DNA of 64,000 bases from NCBI GenBank assembly GCA_949128115.1, contig OX421963.1:3410001-3474000 (forward strand). Direction: 5' to 3'. Shown piece after piece: positions 1 to 10,389 of this stretch. Below the pieces are notes generated by a model that saw only the letters and a program-made list of their open reading frames with translations, was not told the DNA's origin and made no database searches. This DNA is from Anaspis maculata (lineage: Eukaryota > Arthropoda > Insecta > Coleoptera > Scraptiidae). Both the position numbers and the translations under genes were made by a program. The number at the start of each line of letters is the position of its first letter. The first letter of the stretch is position 1.

Positions 1-655
1 TACGTACCTATTGTTGGTGGCAAGGTGACTGAGGTTGATGCACTGTAACTGCAACCCTGCACCCTGCACCCTGCACCTTGCGCTCCTTGCTGTGCCGCGG
101 ACACGCGGCCACGCGGGCCAGAGAATACGCGGGCTGTAGAATTATGTTTGATTCGTCTGTTTAATAATTTTGTGAGAAGTCAAGCCGAAATGAAGATGCA
201 ACAGGTAATTTTGCACTATTTACTTTCCACTTTGCAGTTTGGTTGGAGTTGGAGGTTATATTATTGTCACGTGTCACGTGATCAACTCAACTGAAAACGA
301 AGCGCAAGATGTCGTTAGCCAAAGCAGGGTTGCCAGACTTGGCGGAAATCCGCAATGATGGCGACTTATTTCTCCAATACGCGAATAAAATTTGTGCCAA
401 GTGCAGTACAATAACAACAATCAACAAACAACAAAGTAGCCGTTTGATTTAAGTCAATGCAAAATGCAACAGTTTATTTGCGCGCGATTGTCGTCATTCA
501 TCTCATGCACCATCACAGGCGATTGCCCGTGACATAAATCTGGCAACTCTGCGGCCGGTTTTAGCTTCCTATTGGGCTGCACCCGATCCGCCATTTTTCT
601 GATTTATCTGAGCCGGCGAAGCCGAACCGCAACCGAAAGTCGAAACCTCATTTTG
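1..655. other. Intergenic, no gene recognised
   Basis: I see no convincing gene here. A short imperfect tandem run of the heptamer CACCCTG (about four copies) lies near 53-83. The remaining sequence has only short chance frames. Confidence 0.6.
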
Positions 656-3576
656 TTTTGTGTGTACCAAGGAGGTTAGAATATAAGGAGGGAACGTAAC
701 CCAGCTTGTAGGCGAGGAAATTTGATGCGGAACGGGGTGAGGGGAAATCATGTATTTGAGTATGCAACCCGTAAGTTATGAACCACCCGAAGGCACACGA
801 ATCACAGAAGTCTATCCCACAGAATTATACAGCAAACTGACAGCATATCATTCGTTTTTGTGGTTAAATTTTTTCATTTGTCAGTTTCGCTCTTCAATGT
901 GGCATTTTCAATCGCTTTTGAGGTTTTCGAACGTGAAAACCACAGCGATCGCCGTTCAGAGACAGTTTTTCCAAGCAGAAGACAATCCAAACTAGAAAAT
1001 ACTGTTCGTAAGTAGTGAACCTAGAACAATAAATTTTGAAGTTACGAATATGCCCAATTCAAGTTTTGCAGCTCCAAATGATTCGATTGTATCCTCTACG
1101 ACGTGTGCCCTTGTCCAGTGCCAAATTAAAAAAGACGTAACCGCCTTGCAAACTCATGGAATACCAAACAAATGAAAAGCTCGAGCAAGCCAAAGTATGC
1201 CCCCTGTACTGCCCAGTGCACTGCTGCTGTGTACCTACCTATTTAACCTAGTACAGTTACCACTATTGTGCGTACGGACATGTGGTACGGACACGGACCT
1301 ACGTGTGTGTTGTACTAGTATGCATCTACACTGGATAATTCATAATAATGAAATGGAAGCAAGTCAAAGAGGTAATTAGGATTCAAAAATGCCACAAAAT
1401 TTTGATAATATTGGTTTTATCTTTCCAAATTCAAGAATGCCTATTTTTGGATTTCACATGAACGATCGAAGAGAAGATACTGCCTTTTACCCCAGAAGAA
1501 AGTGAACAAAGAAAAAAGTCACTTGAAGTATGAGCGCCTCGGCCCAGTTCACCTTCAAGTTCTTTTGTGCATAGGTGATGATTTGATGAAATGGATATGA
1601 TGTGAGGCTTAGCTTTGGGAGGCCTAGATCTTAGTTTAGAGCACCATGATGAAAGGCATTCAAAAACCACAGAATATTGATGAATCAGAAGAACGATAAT
1701 GCTTGGCCTAAGAATTATTATTGAAACTTAAGTGAATCTCTTTGAAAATTTACAATTGAAAATATCTTCTCCATATTCAAGATCTCTGAACCTCACCAGA
1801 ACATTCCATAATCAATAAGGAAGGATCGAGCACTACTGGTGGTCTCTGAAGAAGTAATGGAAAGATGGAGTGAATATTTCCAAGAGTTACTGAGTGCACA
1901 ACCAAGATAGACTGATGAAGACGACATTACAAAGAAAATACGATCGAAGACAGAAATGAAGGGACGCTAACAGAAGACCTGGAAAAACAAAAGCATTCCT
2001 GAAACTGAAAAACGGCAAAGCTCCTGGACATGATAAATTTACATAAGAGATAATAAATAGCTTTTGGAGAAGAGGGAAAAAGATTGCTGCTGGAAATCTA
2101 CAATTAACGAGTGTGCAAACCATAGGTGCATCACCTTGTTAAACATGCCAATGAAAATATACAACTACTGGGAAAGAAACTGAAAAAGACAATAGAGCCA
2201 ACGTTGCTGAACACTCAAAGTAGACTTCGAAAAAAAGGTAGCGTGCGAAGCCTCATCTTCACAGTGCATCAAATAATTTAGAGCAAAGAAGACCAAGCTG
2301 AAAGTATAAAACGATTTTCAGATCAGTACTGACTAATGACTCACAGGTGAGACATGGAGGTCTCACCTAAGAGAATGCAGAGTGTGAAGCAACGGGGATG
2401 AAGTATGCACCTGCGGAGTAAAAAAAAATACTGAGGAGACACAATTCGTAACCCCAAGTAAGAATAGAGCTAAGATGAGGCCTGCAACAAAATTTGTAGA
2501 TGAAAAACAACTGAGTTGCTGAGGACGCCTAGAGATCATGAACGAGGATAGACCAGTAGAACGATAAGCGAGAATGACAGGAATAAAAAATCAGGGAAGA
2601 CAAAAGGAAGCATGGGACGCAACGCAATAGTAACAGAAAATTGACTGAGCTGGAATAAAGGAGGAACTCTCGCTGAAGACAAGAGACGATGAGAAGTTCA
2701 TACATCAAGAAAAATTTGATAATGCCGAGAAAGAACTGAGTTTTATTGTTGATATTTCATGAGAATATTACATTTTTATTTGTATTATTCACACTACGCC
2801 GCAAAATAAAAGGATGTTGATAAATATGAAACAAAATTCGACTGCCACATCTTGTCATCATCAGTGTTGCACCTCTTCTGTTTTTTTTCAATCTTTGTCA
2901 TCCATTCCAGCTCCTTTTCGCCCTCTCCCAACAATTGCCTTAGAGTTCTGCCCTTCTTCAGCGATTCCTGACATGACCTCAAGTGCTCCATCGTCTCACT
3001 CCCTTCCACAACACGATATACCCTGGTAGCTTCCAGTAGCTACTCGTCTGTACCCCATCACCACACCAAAACCTTGCAAATCGCTGCTTCCAGCCTTCAC
3101 GTTTGGATTAAGCGTGCATCTAGCCACTTTGCCTTGTAGCTCTTTGTATTTTTGGTTTGGCATATCTAGAGTCTTGTATCTTATTTATCTGCACCCTCGT
3201 CTGCACCTGCTTCTGTTCGTCTCTGTTTCTTCTGTTCTGCTTTCCATTTCTGCTACGCTATGCCCTTCTGCTTTTTCTGCTCGAAAAATTTGTTCCTGAG
3301 CGGTGACCGCTGGTGGTCTCGGCATCCAAAAGCCGAGAAATGAAAATGAGAAATTGCCAAACGAAAAACACAAACACAAAAACTGACTGATTCTGTCACT
3401 ACGCTAGTCACAGTGACAGATTCATGATTCTGTGGGATGGACCTCTGTGACTCGTGGTCGTGTGCCTTCGTGTGGTTCATAACTTACGGGTTGCATACAC
3501 AGAACGTGACGTCACACGGCTTCACTTTTTTGAGCTCATGTTCCCTCCTGCTATAATTATAACCTCCTTGGTGTGT
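656..3576. mobile_element. Foldback element with decayed LINE interior
   Basis: The block at 656-699 (around TACCAAGGAGGTTA) returns inverted at 3540-3576, and 751-830 (around TGCAACCCGTAAGTTATGAA) returns inverted at 3415-3500. The two arm pairs are in mirrored order, so the region is bounded by imperfect terminal inverted repeats of roughly 150 bp. The interior contains LINE-like coding debris and no open transposase. It could be a non-autonomous DNA element that captured LINE sequence, or a LINE remnant flanked by an inverted duplication. No target-site duplication was evident. Confidence 0.6.
1800..2735 (+). pseudogene. Decayed non-LTR retrotransposon (RTE/R1-like) RT fragment
   Basis: Translated in pieces, 1852-1899 reads VMERWSEYFQELLSAQ, the linker typically found between endonuclease and reverse transcriptase in LINEs. 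1993-2040 reads AFLKLKNGKAPGHDKF, matching the conserved RT block LKNGKAPGxD. Further on come a recognisable LLNTQSRLRKKGS region (QxGFRxxRS-like), then a GRLEIMNEDRP-type stretch as in LINE C-termini. The blocks are in the expected order but separated by stops and frameshifts, so this is a fossil. It lies inside the foldback arms at 656-830 and 3415-3576. Confidence 0.7.
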
Positions 3577-3945
3577 ACCGTGTCGCCGCATTGATAAGTT
3601 TCGTGTTTCGTGCAAGTAAAACTAGGTAAGTAGGCATGACCACATTACTTTTATTCTATTATTCTATTGGCACGTAGGTAGGTACCGTGGGTTCCACCAA
3701 AAAAAGATAATAAGGTTGTGCCACCGCCATAATTTCATAATAATTATGTTCCTTTCCACTAACAAAACTGCTCTGGAAACTTTCGTTTCCTGTGGAAATG
3801 AATAGTTTTCCTCATGACTACTGTCCAGAGCTTTGCCGGTCCCCGCCGCGGTGCGGTACATCGACAAGGGGCCCCCGTGATATTGGCGAACGAAGGGAGC
3901 AAAATGGCGCCGTATGTGTTTTTTCTTGAATAAAATAATGAATCT
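3577..3945. other. Intergenic, no gene recognised
   Basis: This is a short spacer between two foldback elements. It includes a GTAGGTAGGTACC run near 3673-3685, and nothing else was recognised. Confidence 0.5.
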
Positions 3946-6900
3946 ACAGGGCGGTCCATTTTAGCGTAATTATCCCATAGCGGTCTTACCGTTCAAGATA
4001 GAGAAAAAGATGTAAGAGAGAAGTTATATCTCGAGTTATATAGTTTGATACCTATAACCTATAACTTGAAATTATATTCAGCTACACAGGTGTCCCATTT
4101 TGACGATATCAACAAAACGCCAATTTTTTTGAATGGAAAATTCTATATTTTTTTGCATTTTCATGTTCAACATTCTCAACTGTATTATGCCGTTTATGCC
4201 TGTATTTTTGTTTTTCAATTGTGTGGCAGTGCTACCAACTAAAAATTGAAAACTGAAAAAATTGCATTTTCACAGTTTCCTTGGAAAAGTCGTAGCGGCC
4301 ATGCTTTTCAAAACTAAAAGATGAAACTTGACATGGTGATAGTCAAGTCAAAGATCAATATCCCAATGTAAAAGAATTGCGATTTCTTGATACAGGGCGT
4401 TCACAAAAAAACATCAAACTTTATAATTTTCAAAATATCGTAACTCATTTTTTTCGAATGGCATGCTCCTAATTTTATAACGTTATCTGATAGCTTCTTT
4501 CATCCTCTTTCATTTTTACTAGGGGCACCCTACCCTTACACTTCATTTTTCTCGAGATAATTGGAAATTTCCACAAAATTTGCGATTTTTTTGGTTTTTC
4601 AAAAATTGAGTTGGCCTTGATGAATAACAGACAAGCCAAATAGTACGCAACTCTTAGTTAGTCAGTCTGACTATTGTCGAACGAAGAAAAATGACTTAAC
4701 GCGAGTGGAAATGATTGATATGATATTCTGGTAATAATCCAGATATCCAGGATCCCACTTTGTTTTCTTTTTGCGTTGAAGCGTTGAGTGAGCGAATATG
4801 ACTAGAGACGCAAGCCATATGCTCCAGCGCGTAGCCAGAAATGGATCTCACATCTAGGGGGCGCGACGTGTCAGTTTGGATCTGAGATCTGTGGATCTGA
4901 GATTCTCACCATCTCACCCCAGATTCTCACTTCGCTGCTGACTCTTGCGGGGTGAACATATCGGAGCGTGGCGTGGTAGCTAGCCGGCGCACAGTATCGA
5001 GATATGTGCGAAGAATAACCATTTTCAAAATGAGAATAATCACTTTCAAATAGATACAAAAAAAAAACCGTGAAGCCTCACCCATACAGAAAAATACGTA
5101 TATTTCATCTGAAGCGAAGTGAAGTCTGCGATAAATGAAATTTTCAATATTATGTACAAGGTGACGGATTTTTTTTCAAATAGAATCTAGAAATTTAATG
5201 CACGTTTGCATTCAGGATAACAATGTGCATAAATTGTGGTGATGAAATACAAAGTGTTTCGGAAAAATGCAAAAAAATTGCTACACCCTATACAGGTGTC
5301 CCTTTTTCGAGGCCAAGTATGGATATCTCGTGTATCTTTAGAGATACAATGTCGGTTGAATTAGAAAAAAGTTGCGCATTATTATGACGATCAATGATTC
5401 GAAAAGATATTTGACCTATCAGTTTTAGTTTTCGAGATATCGTAAAAAAAAACAGGAATTTGAATTTTTGATTTTATTCTTTATTTAAAAAAAACCGCTT
5501 GAAGGTGGCCTTTTCTAATCATAAGATTGTCTAAGCACTTTTCCAAGAGGAATTCAAAGCTGCCAAAATCTTTATTCTAGCTTTAAAAACAGCAGAGTTA
5601 CGACATCCAACCTTTTTTCTGTTATGGACGCTATATTGGATTTTAACATTTTTGAATAGTGTTTTTTTTTCTGGTTACAACGATGTGTCACATGTCACTG
5701 TTGAATAAAATGTTCAGCATTCACGGTTTTTATTTTATTGTCGGTGCTGGTTTTGTTTCCAAAGCACTCTTTGAAAAATAAAAAAAATTACCCAAAACAG
5801 TTATTCATCAGTGACATGTAGCACATCGTTGTAACCAGAAAAAAATACTGTATTAAAAAATGTCAAAATCCAATATGGCGCCCATGAGAGAAAAAAAAAG
5901 TTGAATGTCGTATCTCGGTTGTTTTGAAAGCTAGAATAACGATTTTGGCAGATTTGAATTCCCCTTGAAAAAGTGCTCCATCAATGTCTTGATTAGAAAA
6001 GGCCGCCTTCAACCAAAACAATCAAAACAAAAATTACTTTGTGTACCAAATTTGGTCAATACCCAGTAAAAAATTTGTAGTTACAACAAACAAAATTTTC
6101 AGAACTAAACTTCGAAAGCTTCTCTTATCTCCGTTAGAATGCGTTTCTGATATGAAATTTTTTTCGAGAAAAGTCTATAATTTTTTAGATACTCTACAAT
6201 CTCCTATAATATTAACATAAAAAAGTGAATCACCCTGTATATATTCTCATATTTTCGTTAAAATTGAATAGGTAGGTACCAATTGTTTTTCTTATGCCCA
6301 TCTAAAAAGTCCCGAGGTAAATAAATACAACAGGACGTGTCGGTAGATTATATTGTAATATCGAGAAATGAAGTAAATTGGGAATTTCAGATTTTTTGCG
6401 TTCAAATGTTCCATGTTTTGCTTGACTTTGCCAGTAGTTTTTCGAAAGAAAACTTTGTCCTGAATAGAACTAGAATTTATTGAAAAGAAATGAATGACAA
6501 TGGAATAGAGGCCCCTGTAGTTTCAGCCGAATCGTTAGTGGTCGAATATATCAGGTAGGTACGTAGGTAGGTAGGCTTTGCGGCACAAGATATAGAAAAT
6601 ACCCCAGTAGAGGGAAAATAATGCCTTGCACTTTGCCGCTTGACCACTCTGTTGTGAGGTCACTACCGTACAGTCGTTCAGTTTGTAGGCAGTGCCGTGC
6701 GGAGGGTGCACCGTGTGAGACGGCAGATGAGATGGCAATAGGGAACGCATTTTACAATGCCTTTGCGTCTCTTGTCATATTCGCTCACTCAACGGTTGAA
6801 GCCTTTTTCTTTTGTTCGACAATATTCAAACTGACTAACTGACCGCTGCGTACTATTTGGCTTGCCTGTCATTTATCACGGCCAACTCAATTTTTGGAAA

Positions 6901-7532
6901 AAAACAAAAAAAAATAGCGAATTTTGTGAAAATTTTTTGTTATCTCGGAAAAAATGAAGTTTAAGGGTAGGGTATCCATACTAAAAATGAAAGAGGACCA
7001 AAAAAGCCATCAGATAACGTTATAAAATTAGGAGCATGCCATTTGAAAAAAAATGAGTTATGATACTTTGAAAATTATGAGGTTTGATCTTTTTTGTAAA
7101 CGCCCTGTATCAAGAAATCGCAATTTTTTGACATTGGGATATTGGTCTTTGACTTGACTATCACCATGTCAAGTTTCATTTCTTAGTTTTGAAAAGCAAG
7201 GCCGCTACGATTTTTTTAAGAAAACTGTGAAAATGCGATTTTGTTTAGTTTTTAATTTTTAGTTGGTAGCACTGCCACACAATTGAAAAACAAAAATACA
7301 GGCATAAGACAGTTGGAAAAGTTGAACATGGAAATGCAAAATATATAGAGTATTCCATTTGAAAAATTGACGTTTCGTTAATCCCGTCAAAATGGGACAT
7401 CCTGTATAGCTAAAAATAATTTTAGGTTATAGGTCTCATCAAACCATATAGATTTTCTCTTACATCTTTTTCTCTATCTTGAACGGCGGTAAGACCACTA
7501 TCGGATAATTACGCTAGGATGGACCACCCTGT
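3946..7532. mobile_element. Long-TIR foldback element, concentric ACAGGGYG termini
   Basis: The outer end ACAGGGCGGTCCATTTTAGC at 3946 is mirrored by a TGGACCACCCTGT end at 7532. The inverted arms run about 870 bp on the left (3946-4816) and 775 bp on the right (6757-7532), with indels but continuous recognisable pairing. Inside each arm two further terminus-like motifs are mirrored at matching positions: 4086/7405 (ACAGGTGTCCCATTTTGACG) and 4392/7108 (ACAGGGCGTTCAC). The middle, 4817-6756, has no recognisable transposase and contains another foldback. It is best read as a non-autonomous DNA transposon built by nested insertion. The family is not one I can name. Confidence 0.75.
5292..6238. 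mobile_element. Inner foldback with two different end types
   Basis: The core palindrome pairs about 5495-5735 with 5780-6020, around GGTTACAACGATGTG and CACATCGTTGTAACC, with the centre near 5757. The outer ends do not pair. The left end (ACAGGTGTCCCTTTTTCGAG, followed by ATATCTCG...AGAGATACAATGTCGGTT) is related to the end of the element at 31077-32615. The right end (read inverted: ACAGGGTGATTCACTTTTTT) is related to the repeat at 48824-49018. The element therefore looks like a hybrid of two foldback families. Confidence 0.6.
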
Positions 7533-7648
7533 ATGTATACCGCGGGCCCTTGAAACTTTGCGCAGGTGTCATCAGCTGTAGCCCCCAGCTTGTCCCTTTA
7601 TTTTTGACTCAAAAAGTCCCAGTGCTGAATTTGTACCTCGAACGGGAT

Positions 7649-7690
7649 GTAAGTATAGGTACTTATTTCTTCTGCTTTTTATTCTTTCAG
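7649..7690 (+). other. Possible short 5' intron of the transposase gene
   Basis: GTAAGTATAG at 7649 is a near-consensus donor, and a pyrimidine-rich stretch ends in TTCTTTCAG at 7690. A 42-nt intron would be very short. The reading frame is also open across it, so its use is uncertain. Confidence 0.35.
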
Positions 7691-7738
7691 GGGAAGTGCT
7701 TCTCAGGAGGCTTCTTCAATCATAGGTATGTGAAAATA

Positions 7739-9881
7739 ATGGCCACCAAAATTTTGTCGAAAAGACACCTACGCCGTAAAATTTCCAGAAATACAAAAAA
7801 ATATTTTCATGATCTTTCAAAAGCCAACCTCGATGAAAATTTGCACAATTTGAACGCGATCACAGTCACGAACCCTAATATTGATGTTGCTCATGCACAA
7901 TTAGCAATTCATTCCAATTTTAGCGGTGATATTGATCATGATGCTCTTTATCCCTCTGATAATGCTAGCGTTGAAGATGTTGTGGATTCCAAAAGCATAG
8001 GTGATAGTGATGACCAATCTCAAAATGTCAATGCCCACCACTTTAAAACGTTCAGTGATAACTGTATGCAAAAATTTCAAGAAAAAGAAAAGATTTTTGA
8101 AAATCTGACCTTGCCATCATTCAGTGATTTTACATCCAAGGAAAACGAAAAACTTGAACCGTCTGTATTTACCAAAAATTTAAAGAAATGGGCAATAGAA
8201 AATAAAGTCACTCATAAAAGTTTGAATCAATTGTTGGCCCTTATTCGGCCCGAATATCCGTTCTTGACGAAAGATGCACGTACGCTTTTGGGGACTCCAA
8301 GGCAAGTGAAAACATTTAAATTGGAAAATGGGGAGATCATTTATTTCGGCATCGAGGCCTCGATTCTGAAAAATTTAAAAAAAGGGCGTAATCTAAACTC
8401 TGCAATTATTTCTTTGCAAATTAATGTGGATGGTATACCCATCTATAATAATAGCACAATCGAATTCTGGCCAATACTGGGTAAATGTGAGAGTTTCGAA
8501 AAAAAAGATCCGATTGTTATAGCGATTTTTTGTGGAAAAGGGAAACCAGCGCCCTTGGAGTCATACCTTCATAATTTTATTGAAGAAGCAAAATCATTGA
8601 TTGAAACAGGAATAAAATTTGAAAATGTCTTGTATAAATTTGAAATCGCTTGTTTTTCTTGTGATGCTCCAGCCAGAGCTTACTTGAAGGAGGTTAGAGG
8701 TCACACAAGTAAAGCGGCGTGCGAGAGGTGCACAATTAAGTCAAAGTATTTCAATAAACGGCATTTTTTTCCTGTCAATGAACATTATATGAAAAGGGAA
8801 GATGCTGATTTTAAAAACCATGAAGTCACAGACCACATTAAAGGACACTCGCCATTATTGCAGATAGATATTGGGTTAGTGAGCCAGTTTGTATTAGACC
8901 CTATTGCACATGCTTTATTTGGGGGTTATGAAGCGGATTCTTGTGAAGTATTTGGTGGAAGGTAAACGAAAATTCAGAATATCAAACAATTCAATAAAAA
9001 ACATCAATTGTCAAATCAGAAATTTGAAAATTACAGACGACTTTTCTAGAAAATTACGTTCGTTGAAAGATATTCATAGATGGAAGGCCACCGAATTCAG
9101 ATTTTTTCTGTTATATGGTGGTCCCATTTTGTTGAAAAATCATGTTGATAGGGATGTCTACAAACATTTTTTATTGTTTCACACAGCCGCTGTTATTTTG
9201 TCAAGTACAGATTTTTGTAGCAAATATATAAATGTTGCTGAAAAAGCTCTGATTGATTTCGTCAATTTGAGCCCTGAGATTTATGATCAAAATTTTGTTG
9301 CTTACAATGTACATTCTTCAGTTCACATTTGCGATGATGTGAAAAGGTTTGGTCCTCTGGAAAATTACAGTTGTTTCACTTACGAGAATTTCTTGGGAAA
9401 ATTGAAGAAATGTGTAAGAGGGAAACATTTGCCACTTCAACAAATTCATAATAGAATAAATGAAATGCTACTTTCGGATGACGACGAGAATGATGATTAC
9501 TGTATGGAAGTTAATGGAGCTGAAGTCCAAGTAAAAGGTAAATTCGACGAGGAAAACTGCTATTTTCAGTGCAGAAAGTTGCTTTCAAAAAAATTCAATG
9601 TGTCGACAACAAGCCCTAACAATGTGATATTTGTGAGAAACAAAGTTTTCACAATTAAAACAATTTACAGCTTGAATGGAGAATATTGCTTTACGGGGCT
9701 GCCTTTCAAATATATGCATAATTTGTATGATGCACCTATCGAATCTTCTAAATTGAACATTTATTACGTCAAGGGGACAAATAAACTAGAAAATTTCAAT
9801 TTTTCTGAAATTAAATTCAAATGCATTTCAATCAAATATAAAAATGGCTTTGGAATTTTTCCCATTCTTCATCAAAGATAA
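7739..9881 (+). CDS. DDE transposase (Transposase_21/tnp2-like), one frameshift
   Basis: The start is placed at ATG 7739 (MATKILSKRHLRRK), where a basic N-terminus begins. The frame is open upstream from 7550, but that part looks like leader sequence. The total is about 713 residues. The expected family blocks appear in order: NVDG...EFWPILG (Asp near residue 231), FSCDAPARAYLKEVRGHT (Asp near 309), a Cys pair in AACERC with the downstream HxKGHSPL block, LHMLYLGVMKRIL, then RWKATEFRFFLLYGG (Glu near 451). These would be the DDE triad of a cut-and-paste transposase. A single-base frameshift near 8899-8904 splits the gene in the middle of the LD...LYLGVMK motif; everything before and after is open. 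It is therefore either a recent pseudogene or a sequencing error. The downstream neighbour is the DUF4806 gene. Confidence 0.75.
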
Positions 9882-10389
9882 TATGTTATCGAGCAATTTA
9901 TTATTAAAATTAAAGGCGTGTTTCCATTAATTAAACAGAATAGACTTGAAGCTGTTTCATCTAAGCAAAGTTCAATTTTGTAATTTTCCTAACTCTATAC
10001 TATCAAGTTTCGTTTTTGTTAATTTGCTGGAAACCCTCATTAAATCATCTTTCAATAATTATTATTGATTCTTTTGTTGCATTGTTTTTGGTAAATACAA
10101 ATGACAAATGTGTATTCGAAAATACTTATAACGTTGGATTAAATTTACTGAAGACTACCATCTTCAGTAAACGGAATAACTATTTATTATATCAATCAAC
10201 ATTGAAACTCTACATTATGCTTTCAATAACACTTTAAATTGGAATCAGTTGCGGATCTTCCAGAAGTGAATACTTATAGTTCTAGAGAAGCAATTCAATA
10301 ATATAGTAATAATAATATACGGTTGATGGTTGACTTTTAAAATGTTTGTATTTGTTTCGTTTTCTGGTTGGAAAAGGCAAAGGTGAATA
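9882..10389. other. Spacer between transposase and DUF4806 genes
   Basis: This is AT-rich sequence with only short chance frames. It probably holds the 3' end of the first gene and the promoter of the second. An in-frame TGA at 10384-10386 sits just before the second start codon. Confidence 0.5.
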
